Shown: positions 30,047 through 38,877 of the stretch, piece by piece
Layout of the letters: every line of letters begins with the position of its first letter
Position numbering within the stretch: the stretch's first letter is position 1
Assembly (NCBI RefSeq): GCF_022819345.1
Contig: NZ_CP089288.1
Span: forward strand, 620,001 to 684,000
Direction of reading: 5' to 3'
Length of the DNA: 64,000 nucleotides
Source of the DNA: Candidatus Nanosynbacter sp. HMT-352
GTDB lineage: Bacteria > Patescibacteriota > Saccharimonadia > Saccharimonadales > Saccharimonadaceae
Made by a program: the position numbers and the translations under genes
The notes under the pieces: generated by a model
Told to the model about the DNA's origin: nothing
Database searches by the model: none
Seen by the model: only the letters and a program-made list of their open reading frames with translations

Positions 30047-30122
30047 GCGGGTATAGCTCAGTTGTTAGAGCGCTTCCTTGCCATGGAAGAGGCCAGGAGT
30101 TAGAGTCTCCTTACCCGCACCA
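30047..30122 (+). tRNA. tRNA-Gly(GCC) with altered elbow
   Basis: 76 nt with encoded CCA; anticodon loop TTGCCAT, anticodon GCC. The D loop has T at position 19 instead of G, and the T loop reads TTAGAGT with A at 56 instead of C, so the universal 19-56 tertiary pair changed from G-C to T-A. The rest folds well. Confidence 0.9.
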
Positions 30123-30189
30123 ATTCGATATTCAGCCATCCGAACGGGTGGTTTTTTTCGTATGTTAATCCTTAGATAGCTAATTACAT

Positions 30190-30219
30190 TTGACATAATA
30201 CCCCCAGGGGGTATATGAT
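30190..30219 (+). promoter_or_regulatory. csoR promoter with embedded CsoR-type operator
   Basis: TTGACA (30190-30195), 18 bp, TATGAT (30214-30219), then 6 nt to the ATG. The spacer holds a perfect palindrome ATACCCCC-A-GGGGGTAT at 30198-30214, the C/G-tract operator type bound by CsoR/RcnR repressors. Confidence 0.85.
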
Positions 30220-30225
30220 TGTTTT

Positions 30226-30513
30226 ATGGATACAGCAGACATCAAACGACGAGCCCTGCACCGCACAAAGATCATATTAGGACAAATGCGCGGACTCGAG
30301 AAACAAATTACCGACGATGCGTATTGCATGGATGTTTTGACCCAAAGTCTAGCAATACAAAAATCATTAGCGTCGCTTAATAAACTTATTCTGGAACGAC
30401 ATCTCCGCACGCACATTGCCGATAAAATGACGTCCGGCGACAAAGCCCAACAGAGTAAAGCAATAGAAGAACTACTCAATCTATATGAATTAAATAATAT
30501 AAGGACAAAATAA
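30226..30513 (+). CDS. CsoR/RcnR-family metal-sensing repressor
   Basis: All-helical DUF156 repressor of 95 residues. Ligand positions show Cys in AYCMDVL, His in ERHLRTH and a second His four residues on. C-H-H is the set of nickel/cobalt RcnR rather than the C-H-C of copper CsoR. The gene is leaderless and sits right after its presumed operator, so it should repress itself and the next gene. Its stop overlaps the next ATG (TAATG). The metal sensed is inferred from three residues only. Confidence 0.88.
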   Translation: MDTADIKRRALHRTKIILGQMRGLEKQITDDAYCMDVLTQSLAIQKSLASLNKLILERHLRTHIADKMTSGDKAQQSKAIEELLNLYELNNIRTK

Positions 30514-30989
30514 TGAATCACGAATCTCATAATCATTGCAATACAAAAAACTCAACCAAACGTATGGCGCTAGCAGCAAGTTTGCACTGTCTGGCGGGAT
30601 GTATGATCGGTGAGATGATCGGCGTGACCATCGGCACGCACGCTGGCTTTGCGCCACATACTACGGTCATTTTAGCATCAGTCTTAGCTTTCATCTCCGG
30701 TTACACCGCATCAATCATACCATTAGTACGCGCCAAATTATCGCTCATAAAATCCTTAAAGTTAGTTTTCGCCGCCGACACATTGTCCATACTGTCAATG
30801 ACTATCGTAGACAACATAATCATGCTGATCATTCCGGGCGCCATGGATAAGAACTTAGCTCATCCGATTTATTGGGTTAGCCGGCTAATTTGTATGTTCG
30901 CCGCGTTTGCCGTATCATATCCCGTCAATCTATATTTATTACGCCGAGGCAAAGGTCACGCATTGACTCATCATTATCATCACATGTAA
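30513..30989 (+). CDS. DUF4396-like His-rich membrane protein
   Basis: 158 residues with four hydrophobic segments and histidine clusters at both ends (MNHESHNHCN and HALTHHYHHM). The first helix carries LHCLAGCMIGE with two cysteines, a pattern I associate with DUF4396. Coupled by overlap to the CsoR-family gene, it is likely the target of that repressor and a metal-handling or export protein. Transport itself is inference. Confidence 0.7.
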   Translation: MNHESHNHCNTKNSTKRMALAASLHCLAGCMIGEMIGVTIGTHAGFAPHTTVILASVLAFISGYTASIIPLVRAKLSLIKSLKLVFAADTLSILSMTIVDNIIMLIIPGAMDKNLAHPIYWVSRLICMFAAFAVSYPVNLYLLRRGKGHALTHHYHHM

Positions 30990-30999
30990 CTTATTTGTT

Positions 31000-31028
31000 T
31001 TGATTTTCCCTGTTATCTCGCTTATACT
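31000..31028 (+). promoter_or_regulatory. Promoter of leaderless GH13 gene
   Basis: TTGATT (31000-31005), 17 bp, TATACT (31023-31028), then 6 nt to ATG 31035. Confidence 0.65.
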
Positions 31029-31034
31029 TAAACT

Positions 31035-32621
31035 ATGAAAACCTGGCAAGATGTCGCCTCTCTTTATCAAATTTATCCGCGTAGTTTTCTAGATACGAAT
31101 GGCGATGGAATTGGCGATTTGAATGGCATTACCGAGAAGCTGGACTATTTATCATGGCTAGGCGTCGATTCGATTTGGATTTCCCCGTTCTTCGTATCGC
31201 CGCTGACCGACTTTGGCTATGATATCGCAAATTATCAAGCAATTGATCCGACTTTCGGTCAAATGGAAGATTTCCAAGCTCTCCTTAAAAAAGCCCATGA
31301 TCTCGATATTAAAGTTATGATCGACCTCGTTCCCTGCCACACTTCAGACCAACATCCGTGGTTTCAAGAATCCAGATCTTCACGCGACAACCCCAAGCGA
31401 GATTACTATATTTGGCGCGACGGAAAAGATGATAGCGAGCCTAACAATTGGCGAAGTTTGTCTGGCGGCAGTTCGTGGGAATTTGACGAGCACACTGGGC
31501 AATTTTACCTGCATTCGTTCCTGAAAACGCAGCCAGATCTTAATTGGGATAATCCTGAAGTGCGCGCTGAAATGAAAAACATAGTGCGATTTTGGTTTGA
31601 TATGGGCGTCGATGGAATGCGTGTCGATGCAATTTGGGGAATTTCCAAAGATCCCGACTTTAAAGACGACTCTCCAAATCCTGATTTTTATGGCAATCCA
31701 AACGATTACGGAGCGTTTGTCCACGACCAATGTAAAATGGGACCGCATTTTCAGGAATATTTACGAGAATTAGCGTCAGTCTGTGATGAATATGACGACA
31801 AGCAAATGGTGTTTGAATTCTACCCCGACGATAAGCTGGGTGATATTTATCATCAATACAGCCAAATCCTGACAGTCCACCCAAAAGCCTCGGCGTTTTT
31901 TATGGAGTACCGCGACAACGAATGGCACGCTAAAAATATTGAGAAAAAAATCGAAAATTACCTACAATCAGCGAGCTCAACCACGCCATTTTTCTGTATC
32001 GGAAATCACGATCAGCCGCGAGTCGCCTCCAGATTGGGCGAAGAACGCGCCCGCGCCCTCAGCTTCTTAAATCTCCTCACTCCAGGGATTAGCGTAGTGT
32101 ATTACGGCGACGAAATTGGCATGACGAATGGAGAATTGACCGCTGATGACATTCAAGATAATTTTAGCCCCGCCAATTCTGTTGTTGATAGTCGAGATTT
32201 GGAACGCACGCCAATGCAATGGAATGATTCGCAATTTGCGGGCTTTTCAAGTGCAAAACCTTGGCTTCCTATTAATGACAATCACACGAAGATTAACGTT
32301 GATAGCGAAAAAATCGCAAACGATTCTCTGCTTAATATGCACCGAAAGCTACTAAAATTACGCCAAACCTTCCCGATTCTTAAAAATGGCAGCTTGAGTA
32401 TTGCAGAAAACACTGGAAACGGATTTATTCTTGGATTAAAAAGAGAGCTGGCTAATCAACGTGCTTACATTTTCATCAATTTCGCAGACGAGAAACAAAG
32501 CTTCTCCATTCCAGAAAACACCGAGATTATCACCTCGACTCACTCTGTCAATTTAATTACCGTAGAAAATCTCCAAATGACAGTTCCAGGATATTGCGGA
32601 GTTTTACTTATTGTCCAGTAA
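31035..32621 (+). CDS. GH13 alpha-glucosidase (oligo-1,6-glucosidase-like)
   Basis: Cleaves alpha-glucosides such as isomaltose or related oligosaccharides; 528 residues, cytoplasmic. GH13 motifs in order: DLVPCHTSDQHPWF (region I), GMRVDAIWG with the nucleophile Asp (region II), MVFEFYPDD with the acid/base Glu (region III), and IGNHDQPRVASR (region IV). The C-terminal beta domain ends the protein. Close alternatives are trehalose-6-phosphate hydrolase, sucrose isomerase or trehalose synthase. No transport genes lie next to it. Confidence 0.88.
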   Translation: MKTWQDVASLYQIYPRSFLDTNGDGIGDLNGITEKLDYLSWLGVDSIWISPFFVSPLTDFGYDIANYQAIDPTFGQMEDFQALLKKAHDLDIKVMIDLVPCHTSDQHPWFQESRSSRDNPKRDYYIWRDGKDDSEPNNWRSLSGGSSWEFDEHTGQFYLHSFLKTQPDLNWDNPEVRAEMKNIVRFWFDMGVDGMRVDAIWGISKDPDFKDDSPNPDFYGNPNDYGAFVHDQCKMGPHFQEYLRELASVCDEYDDKQMVFEFYPDDKLGDIYHQYSQILTVHPKASAFFMEYRDNEWHAKNIEKKIENYLQSASSTTPFFCIGNHDQPRVASRLGEERARALSFLNLLTPGISVVYYGDEIGMTNGELTADDIQDNFSPANSVVDSRDLERTPMQWNDSQFAGFSSAKPWLPINDNHTKINVDSEKIANDSLLNMHRKLLKLRQTFPILKNGSLSIAENTGNGFILGLKRELANQRAYIFINFADEKQSFSIPENTEIITSTHSVNLITVENLQMTVPGYCGVLLIVQ

Positions 32622-32634
32622 TAAAAACACTCAA

Positions 32635-32934
32635 CTAGAATAAGGTTCCATCTTCAGTATCGCACTCCTCTATGGGATAGAGACCCGCGCATTCAGTCGC
32701 CAACCTAGCCATATTCTCTTTAATTTCCTTGTCATTAGCAGCCTCGGTGAGAGCTTCTAAGTCTAGATAGCAATCATCACTGTTTTGGCTAGATTCTGCT
32801 GTATCGTTTTCTAACTCCTCGTCACTAACCTTATTAGCTTCTCTATAAGAGCCGAAGTTACTCAGATTATCGTTCAATATTACCTGTTGCGCGTTCGTGT
32901 TTGTTCCACTTGGTAAATAATCAATACACGGCAT
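32635..32934 (-). CDS. Small acidic hypothetical protein
   Basis: Not recognised; 99 residues, very acidic in the middle (SDEELENDTAESSQNSDD), no membrane segment. An AGGAGG site lies 11 nt before the ATG, and TATAAT stands further upstream near 32976-32981, so expression is plausible. Convergent with the glucosidase gene, 13 bp away. Confidence 0.5.
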   Translation of the reverse strand: MPCIDYLPSGTNTNAQQVILNDNLSNFGSYREANKVSDEELENDTAESSQNSDDCYLDLEALTEAANDKEIKENMARLATECAGLYPIEECDTEDGTLF

Positions 32935-32944
32935 TTCTCTATAT

Positions 32945-33337
32945 TCCTCCTCTTTTTACTTTACCTATAAACCATTATACGACACCACCAGATATAGTGG
33001 TAGAGTTAACTTCACAACACTATCAAACAACAGAACCCTTCGCTCCGCTCAATTAAACTATTGTTCGCTTAGCGACTGAGTTAGTGGGTGGCGGCTTTTC
33101 TTAAATTTATAGATACTCACGAGACGCACCCACCGACACAGCCGCTAATAGTTTATTGATGCCCTAATTGTTAAAGATCACTTTCTGACATATTTGCTTT
33201 GATTGTTCTAGCTAATCTCCGTCACTCCTATAATTCTCGCTATTGAGTCGGATTGAGCTATATCTTTCAATGCGGTCAGTGTAGTTGTTCTGTCTACAAG
33301 AGGTCATCAATTTCAGATTGCCAACCTCTTCAAACAG
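32945..33337. other. Long intergenic region with nested hairpins, possible ncRNA
   Basis: No credible ORF. Nested pairing: AAACTATT/AATAGTTT (33055-33062 with 33147-33154) encloses GTGGGTG/CACCCAC (33084-33090 with 33127-33133). A plus-strand terminator follows at 33341-33372 although no plus-strand gene precedes it, which suggests a plus-strand RNA. I could not match it to RNase P, SRP or tmRNA signatures. Confidence 0.4.
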
Positions 33338-33340
33338 AAA

Positions 33341-33372
33341 AACCCGCTGGCTCTCTACTTCCAGCGGGTTTT
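33341..33372 (+). terminator. Strong terminator of an unassigned plus-strand transcript
   Basis: AACCCGCTGG (33341-33350) pairs with CCAGCGGGTT (33361-33370) and T follows. Confidence 0.8.
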
Positions 33373-33382
33373 GCTATACAAC

Positions 33383-33412
33383 AAAAAAAACGTCCTGACA
33401 GCTATCAGGACG
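33383..33412 (-). terminator. Terminator of the tyrS-rsmD operon
   Basis: CGTCCTGA/TCAGGACG (33391-33398 with 33405-33412), with eight T on the minus strand after the stem. Confidence 0.85.
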
Positions 33413-33424
33413 TTTACCAGAAAC

Positions 33425-33970
33425 TTATTTCAATCGTAGGAACTTGGTGAGGTGCGCCTCCCCATAACTACGACTGTCCACCACAACAGTTTTGTCTTGA
33501 ACCGGCACCTCACCTATTCCTGGATGTGATAATATCATAGTTCCACCCGGTTTGAGTAGTCTCATTAACTTGGAAACTGTGGAAAACTGTGGATTGTGGT
33601 ACGGCGGATCGGCAAAAATAATATCGAACTCCCCTGTTGAACTCGCACTTTCTAGCCAATTTACTATCGTTGTTTTTATTACAATAGATTTTTCTTCGAC
33701 ACCTAAAATGCTTATGTTTTCAGCAATTACTCGCTGAGCGACTCGATCTCGCTCCACGAAAACCGCCGACTCTGCGCCGCGACTTAACGCCTCTAGCCCA
33801 ACAGCACCAGACCCCGCAAAAGCATCCAAAACCCGCGCGCCGCGTATCGATTCACCTAGCGAATTGAACATAGCCGAACGTACTCGCTCGCCCATAGGAT
33901 GTGTCGTTAAGCCGGGCGGAGTTTTTATAAATCGTCCGCCAAATTCGCCAGAGATAATCCTAACTCTCAC
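33425..33970 (-). CDS. rsmD: 16S rRNA guanine-N2 methyltransferase RsmD
   Basis: Methylates G966 of 16S rRNA. RIISGEFGGRF at the N-terminus, SAM site VLDAFAGSGAVGLEALSRGA, and the catalytic FADPPY motif are clear. GTG 33970 (protein of 181 residues starting VRVRIISG) has GAGG 9 nt upstream; a TTG at 33985 would add five residues. Start overlaps the end of the preceding gene. Last gene of the tyrS operon. Confidence 0.93.
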   Translation of the reverse strand: MRVRIISGEFGGRFIKTPPGLTTHPMGERVRSAMFNSLGESIRGARVLDAFAGSGAVGLEALSRGAESAVFVERDRVAQRVIAENISILGVEEKSIVIKTTIVNWLESASSTGEFDIIFADPPYHNPQFSTVSKLMRLLKPGGTMILSHPGIGEVPVQDKTVVVDSRSYGEAHLTKFLRLK

Positions 33971-34784
33971 TTTTTTCTGCCTCAAGTTTCCAAACAGACG
34001 CCAGCCAGCCCAACATCACCGACTTTATAATAATCGGCATTAGCTCGTGATTTGTCTGCCAAGCAAGATCCGTCGTCCAGCCGCTCTTGATAAAATTGTC
34101 ATACATTTTCATCGATGCTACGGCGTGAACTTGGTCCAAATAATACTCACGATAGCCGTGATTTTTCACTTGCAATATCTCATCACTACTCGGAATTGCG
34201 TCCTTGAAACGCGGATACGATACCACGCTAGCCACGCCAGCCTCAAACGCCACGTGTGTCGTCATCATACCTTTGGCACCCCAGAATTTCCAGTTGTTCT
34301 TAATCAACTCAATTCCATTTTCGCCCTTCATGAGATTTTTCTTCAAAATTGAAGTTCGCGTCTCCAACCCTTCACCGCCGCGAAGTTCCGCCATAGCTTG
34401 CTCCAGAGGAAAATGATGAGCCGGAGTCAAACCGTCGGTAATCGCGTGCGCCATCCACGCCGCCTCAAACGCGGCTCGCTCGGAATTATTTGTTCGTAGC
34501 GCTCGGGCTAAATTGCCAATATGTCCGTCAATCATCTCCAAAAGCGCAGTGTCATTCGGATCGTCCGGATTTATAAAATGCCATGGCTCGTCCACGGCTG
34601 GGCTCTTCCGCTTGACGCCATCAGGACCATTCTTGCCCTCAAAATGAAGAATGTTTTTAATATCAGGAAAATCACACCAATCAGGAAGAATTGGTTTTAT
34701 ATTTTTCCTTGCGACTCGATCTATTTTTTGGTGGACGCCAATAAATCGACCAGAGCCATCTCTAATTGTTGTTCCTGCGTACAT
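33960..34784 (-). CDS. Hypothetical protein with PLC/P1-nuclease-like His-Asp motifs
   Basis: 274 residues, no signal peptide. Spaced motifs HFEGKNGPDG, EPWHFINP and AWMAHAITDGLTPAHHFP look like the metal-binding His/Asp helices of the zinc phospholipase C/S1-P1 nuclease fold, but this is by eye. It lies between recG and rsmD with one base to recG and an overlap with rsmD, so it is part of the operon. Function unknown. Confidence 0.6.
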   Translation of the reverse strand: MYAGTTIRDGSGRFIGVHQKIDRVARKNIKPILPDWCDFPDIKNILHFEGKNGPDGVKRKSPAVDEPWHFINPDDPNDTALLEMIDGHIGNLARALRTNNSERAAFEAAWMAHAITDGLTPAHHFPLEQAMAELRGGEGLETRTSILKKNLMKGENGIELIKNNWKFWGAKGMMTTHVAFEAGVASVVSYPRFKDAIPSSDEILQVKNHGYREYYLDQVHAVASMKMYDNFIKSGWTTDLAWQTNHELMPIIIKSVMLGWLASVWKLEAEKSES

Positions 34785-34785
34785 A

Positions 34786-36828
34786 TTAATTTAAAACAGT
34801 TAATCGCTGATAGCGACTGACGGCGCGCGCCAGATGATTATATTGTAGCAAATCTTGCCCCTCTTTGACAAAACGTTCAGCTTCGGTTTGAGCGCGAGCA
34901 ATTAGCGCCGTATCCGCCAGCGAGGCAATTTTCAAGTTCAAATCCCCGTGTTGCATTTTGCCGTAAATCTCGCCAGGTCCACGTAATTTCAAATCAACCT
35001 CCGCCAAATAAAATCCGTCCTGAGATTTCTCAATCTCCCGAAGTCGTTGACTCGGCTTATCGTGACCGCTCATCATCAAATGGCAAAAACTCTGATGTTT
35101 CCCGCGCCCAACTCGTCCGCGCAATTGATGCAATTGACTCAGTCCAAAATTATCCGCATTCTCAATCAACATCACCGTCGCATTCGGCACATTCACGCCA
35201 ACTTCAACCACAGTCGTGCTGACTAACATATCCAGTTCGCCGTCCGCAAACTTCTGCATCACTTCAGCTTTTTCTTCAGCAGGAAGCTTTCCGTGCAACA
35301 GCTCAACTCGACGATGACTAAAAACAGTCTTGGACAATTTATTATATTCCGCTTCCACCGATTTTTTATCATTGTCTGGATTATCATCAATCAACGGACA
35401 AATAACGTAAGCTTGGCGACCTTTGGCTAACTCATTTTCAATCGATTCGTAAAGCTTCGGAGCTGATGCTGGCGACCAAATCTTAGTCTGAATTGGCTGG
35501 CGACCAGAGGGCAACTCGTCCAGAATAGAAATATCCAATTCTCCGTACAATGTCAGCGCCAAGCTGCGCGGAATCGGCGTGGCTGTCATACTTAAAAGAT
35601 GCGGCATAAAATCAGACTTTTCTAACAAAGCTTGTCTTTGCTTCACGCCAAATCGATGCTGTTCGTCAATCACCGCAAATCCCAATTTATGATACGCAAC
35701 CTTTTCCTGAATTAGCGCGTGCGTGCCGACCACAACATCAATGTTACCGCTAGCCAAATTGTCCAACAATTGACTGCGCGCCGCGCCTTTCACGTGACCC
35801 GTCAGAAGCGCAACAGACACACCAAATGGCGACAATAACTCGTCAAGCGTTTTCGCATGTTGCTGCGCTAAAATCTCCGTCGGCGCCATAATCGCCGTCT
35901 GAAAACCAGCCTTCGCCACTTCCGCAGCCACCAATCCCGCAACGACAGTTTTTCCCGAGCCAACATCTCCTTGTAATAACCGATTCATCGGATGATCAGA
36001 CTCCAAATCTTGCAGAATTTGCCACGCAGCTCGGCGCTGAGCGTTGGTCAAAGGAAACGGCAATTGATCAACAAAACTCTTCACGACCGACTTATTAAAC
36101 GGAATCTTCCAACCTGTTAATCTGGTCTGTTCTTGCTTATTAAATTGTGCCGCCAATATCATTTCGAACAGCTCCTCAAACGCCAGGCGCTCACGGCCAC
36201 GAGAAATTTCCTCGTGAGTTTTTGGTGCGTGAAGAAATTTAACCGCCTCAGAACGACTAACCAATTTTTGGCGCCGAATAATATTTTCCGGCAAAGTTTC
36301 AGGCAAAAAATCCATAATTGGACGAATATTTTTCATCAAATCTTGCACGGTTTTCGGGCGGAGATTTTTGATCGATTTATAAACTGGCTGAATTCCAGAA
36401 TTATTTTCCGCAGCAGTTTTGGCAATTTCTTTCGCCAGCTCGACGGACGGATTATTGATTTGATAGCGATTATATTGCATACCAAATTGGCCAGAAAAAA
36501 TAAATTCCGCATCAGATTTTAATTGCGTTTCGCGGTACGGCTGATTGAACCAAACCGCCTTAACTTTGCCTGATTTATCCGCCAAAACCGCAGTCGTGAT
36601 TCTAAGTCCGCGCCGAACAATGCGCGTCGAAACCGACTCGCAGTGCGCCTTAACAGTAACTTTTCCTGGCTGAAGATCTGCGATATTAACCGCGGTCGAA
36701 TAGTCGTCATATGCTCGCGGCAAAAAATCCAAAGCGTCAGAAATCGTCCTAAGACCAGCCGCCGCTAGAGCCTGAGCAGTTTTCGGCCCGACGCCCTTAA
36801 TTTGCTCGAGAGGAGTTGCTAGTTTCAT
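34786..36828 (-). CDS. recG: ATP-dependent DNA helicase RecG
   Basis: Branch-migrating helicase for stalled forks and Holliday junctions; 680 residues. An N-terminal wedge/OB domain (about residues 55-140) precedes the SF2 core: Walker A GDVGSGKTVVAGL, DEQH box VIDEQHRFGVKQR, SMTATPIPRSLALTLYGEL and the TRG-region QLRGRVGRGKHQSFCHL. The HAD gene stops directly before its ATG. Confidence 0.97.
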   Translation of the reverse strand: MKLATPLEQIKGVGPKTAQALAAAGLRTISDALDFLPRAYDDYSTAVNIADLQPGKVTVKAHCESVSTRIVRRGLRITTAVLADKSGKVKAVWFNQPYRETQLKSDAEFIFSGQFGMQYNRYQINNPSVELAKEIAKTAAENNSGIQPVYKSIKNLRPKTVQDLMKNIRPIMDFLPETLPENIIRRQKLVSRSEAVKFLHAPKTHEEISRGRERLAFEELFEMILAAQFNKQEQTRLTGWKIPFNKSVVKSFVDQLPFPLTNAQRRAAWQILQDLESDHPMNRLLQGDVGSGKTVVAGLVAAEVAKAGFQTAIMAPTEILAQQHAKTLDELLSPFGVSVALLTGHVKGAARSQLLDNLASGNIDVVVGTHALIQEKVAYHKLGFAVIDEQHRFGVKQRQALLEKSDFMPHLLSMTATPIPRSLALTLYGELDISILDELPSGRQPIQTKIWSPASAPKLYESIENELAKGRQAYVICPLIDDNPDNDKKSVEAEYNKLSKTVFSHRRVELLHGKLPAEEKAEVMQKFADGELDMLVSTTVVEVGVNVPNATVMLIENADNFGLSQLHQLRGRVGRGKHQSFCHLMMSGHDKPSQRLREIEKSQDGFYLAEVDLKLRGPGEIYGKMQHGDLNLKIASLADTALIARAQTEAERFVKEGQDLLQYNHLARAVSRYQRLTVLN

Positions 36829-37584
36829 CTACGAAACGGCGTTGATGCCTTCCAGAGCGTAGGCTGTATCTTCCCAGCCTCTCACACCGATTGAATCTAC
36901 GCCCATTTGCTTCACTGGAAAATCATTGCCGCCTTCTTCAATTTTATCGCCAAAGAACAGCGTTTCTTCTTTCGACCAGCCGTTCAGTTCAAGCAACCTG
37001 CCAATTCCATAAGCCTTATCAATTCCCGGAAGCGTGATATCAGTACTGGTCGTACCGCCAATTCGCACTTCAAGCCCGGACAGCTTCTCCGCCACCTTGT
37101 CGCGATATATCGGACGGACATCCTTATATTTTTCAGCCCACGCATATTTATCTTCAGGTGTAGCTTGCTGACCCAAAGCCGACATAGTAATCTGGCTATG
37201 TCGATCTTCAATTATTTCACCCGCAGGATTTTCACACCAAATACCCATTTCCTTCGCAACTTCTTCCAACGCCGCGGTTATCTGAGTTTTTTGATCGTCG
37301 GACAAATCGTTCGCATACTGAATTTTCCATTCGGTATCAGCGGCGTCAAATCTATAATATCGAGTACCGCAAGTCGGCATCGCGTGGAATTTCTGAAGCA
37401 ACTCCGGAGTAACATTCAGCCTGTCAATCACCTGCTTTTTTATCTGTTGAAACGTGCCGCCCGTGATCACACAAACATCATAATTCTCAAGCAATCGGCT
37501 AAGAATCCCCGCCATACGATCGCTAATTGGCGATTTTGTAATTGCTAGCGTATCATCCAAATCAAAACCGATAATTTTCTTCAT
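36829..37584 (-). CDS. HAD hydrolase of the eukaryotic-type phosphomannomutase group
   Basis: 251 residues. The HAD catalytic motif FDLDDTL is at residues 6-12, VITGG is motif II, and the GDKIEEGGNDFPVK segment is motif IV, with a cap domain between. The overall plan, including GGTTSTDITLPGIDKAYGI, fits PMM/HAD-IIB enzymes that interconvert mannose-6- and -1-phosphate; a sugar-phosphate phosphatase is the alternative. Its start overlaps the tyrS stop by one base. Confidence 0.8.
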   Translation of the reverse strand: MKKIIGFDLDDTLAITKSPISDRMAGILSRLLENYDVCVITGGTFQQIKKQVIDRLNVTPELLQKFHAMPTCGTRYYRFDAADTEWKIQYANDLSDDQKTQITAALEEVAKEMGIWCENPAGEIIEDRHSQITMSALGQQATPEDKYAWAEKYKDVRPIYRDKVAEKLSGLEVRIGGTTSTDITLPGIDKAYGIGRLLELNGWSKEETLFFGDKIEEGGNDFPVKQMGVDSIGVRGWEDTAYALEGINAVS

Positions 37585-38804
37585 TATTCGTCCCCTTCCA
37601 TAATTAATACGAACGTGTTTTTGCCCTTCTTTAATAACGACGTGTCATTGACAACTTTATTTTCGGCAAGTTTTTCGCCGTTTAGGCTAATAGCTCCAGA
37701 TTTTAACAATCGCTTTGCTTCGCCGTTAGAGCCAACCGCCCCAGATTCTACCAACGCTTCAATCACATCAATTCCAGCATCAACGCAAGGAATTTCTTCA
37801 GCCAAAGCACCTAAATCATCGTCCGACAATTTCTTAAAATCGCCGCCACCGAACAAAACCTCATTCACACGCTCAACAGATTCACGACGTACACTACCGT
37901 GAACAATGTCAGTAACTTCACGAGCCAAAACCTTCTGTGCCGAACGCGCACCTGGATTAACAGCGTGATTTTCGGCAATAGCTTCAATCGTATCGCGGTC
38001 CAACATCGTAAATATCTTCATATATTCAATCGCGCTCTCGTCATCGACATTCAGCCAGAATTGGTAGAATTTATAGACGCTGGTTTTATTTTCATCAAGC
38101 CAAACCGCGCCGCCTTCAGATTTACCGAATTTACGACCAGTCGACTTATTGATAAGAAGCGGTGCAGTCATTGCGTAAACTTCAGCATTTTCTTTTTTAC
38201 GAATCAGATCCACGCCAGATAATAAATTGCCCCATTGATCCGATCCACCAATTTGCAGATTCACGCCATATTGATTAAATAGATGCCAAAAATCATAGCC
38301 CTGAAGCAAAGTGTAAGTGAACTCCGCAAAACTCAAACCTTTGCCATTATTAATGCGCGCTTTGAAAAATTCGCGGCTCACCAAATCTGCCATATTGAAA
38401 TTCTTACCGATATCGCGAAGAAACGGCAGCAATTCCAGCTCAGCCAGCCAGTCAGCGTTATCAACCAAAGTAAAATCTCGTCCAGCAAAGATTCGCGAAA
38501 CTTGGGATTTTAAGGCTTGCTTATTATGCTCAATTTCCTCGTACGGAAGCAGATTTCGCTCTTCCGTGTCGCGCATATCGCCAATCATTCCCGTGCCGCC
38601 GCCAACGAGCAAAAACACTTTATGTCCGCGCTCCAAAAAATGCCGAACCATCATATAAACCGCCAAATGCCCCACGTGCAAGCTGTCCGCCGAAGGATCC
38701 GTCCCCAAATAGAGCGTGAAATTCTCCGAATCGATAAGTTTGTCGTCAGTAAATGTGGTCTGATTCCAGAATCCACGCCATTGTAATTCTTCTGATAATT
38801 TCAT
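37584..38804 (-). CDS. tyrS: Tyrosyl-tRNA synthetase
   Basis: Class I synthetase, 406 residues. HIGH-like motif SLHVGHLAVY, tyrosine-pocket QGYDFWHL and GGSDQWGNLLSG, and KFGKSEGG as the KMSKS counterpart. A C-terminal S4 RNA-binding domain (ESGAVGSNGEAKRLLKSGAI) completes the bacterial TyrS plan. AAAGGAG precedes the ATG, so unlike many neighbours it has a leader. First gene of the operon with HAD, recG and rsmD. Confidence 0.97.
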   Translation of the reverse strand: MKLSEELQWRGFWNQTTFTDDKLIDSENFTLYLGTDPSADSLHVGHLAVYMMVRHFLERGHKVFLLVGGGTGMIGDMRDTEERNLLPYEEIEHNKQALKSQVSRIFAGRDFTLVDNADWLAELELLPFLRDIGKNFNMADLVSREFFKARINNGKGLSFAEFTYTLLQGYDFWHLFNQYGVNLQIGGSDQWGNLLSGVDLIRKKENAEVYAMTAPLLINKSTGRKFGKSEGGAVWLDENKTSVYKFYQFWLNVDDESAIEYMKIFTMLDRDTIEAIAENHAVNPGARSAQKVLAREVTDIVHGSVRRESVERVNEVLFGGGDFKKLSDDDLGALAEEIPCVDAGIDVIEALVESGAVGSNGEAKRLLKSGAISLNGEKLAENKVVNDTSLLKKGKNTFVLIMEGDE

Positions 38805-38865
38805 ATCACTCCTTTTCTATATATTAGTATAGCAATTTTACAATTGAAGCGAAACATATGCGTGA

Positions 38866-38871
38866 TATAAT
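38866..38871 (+). promoter_or_regulatory. Extended -10 box of a leaderless GTG start
   Basis: TGaTATAAT, then 6 nt, then the GTG of the PBP gene at 38878. Confidence 0.7.
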
Positions 38872-38877
38872 AGAATT

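Noticed and set aside
33253..33450. A 65-residue plus-strand ORF near rsmD
   Set aside because: It runs through two strong terminator hairpins and into the end of rsmD; not credible as a gene.
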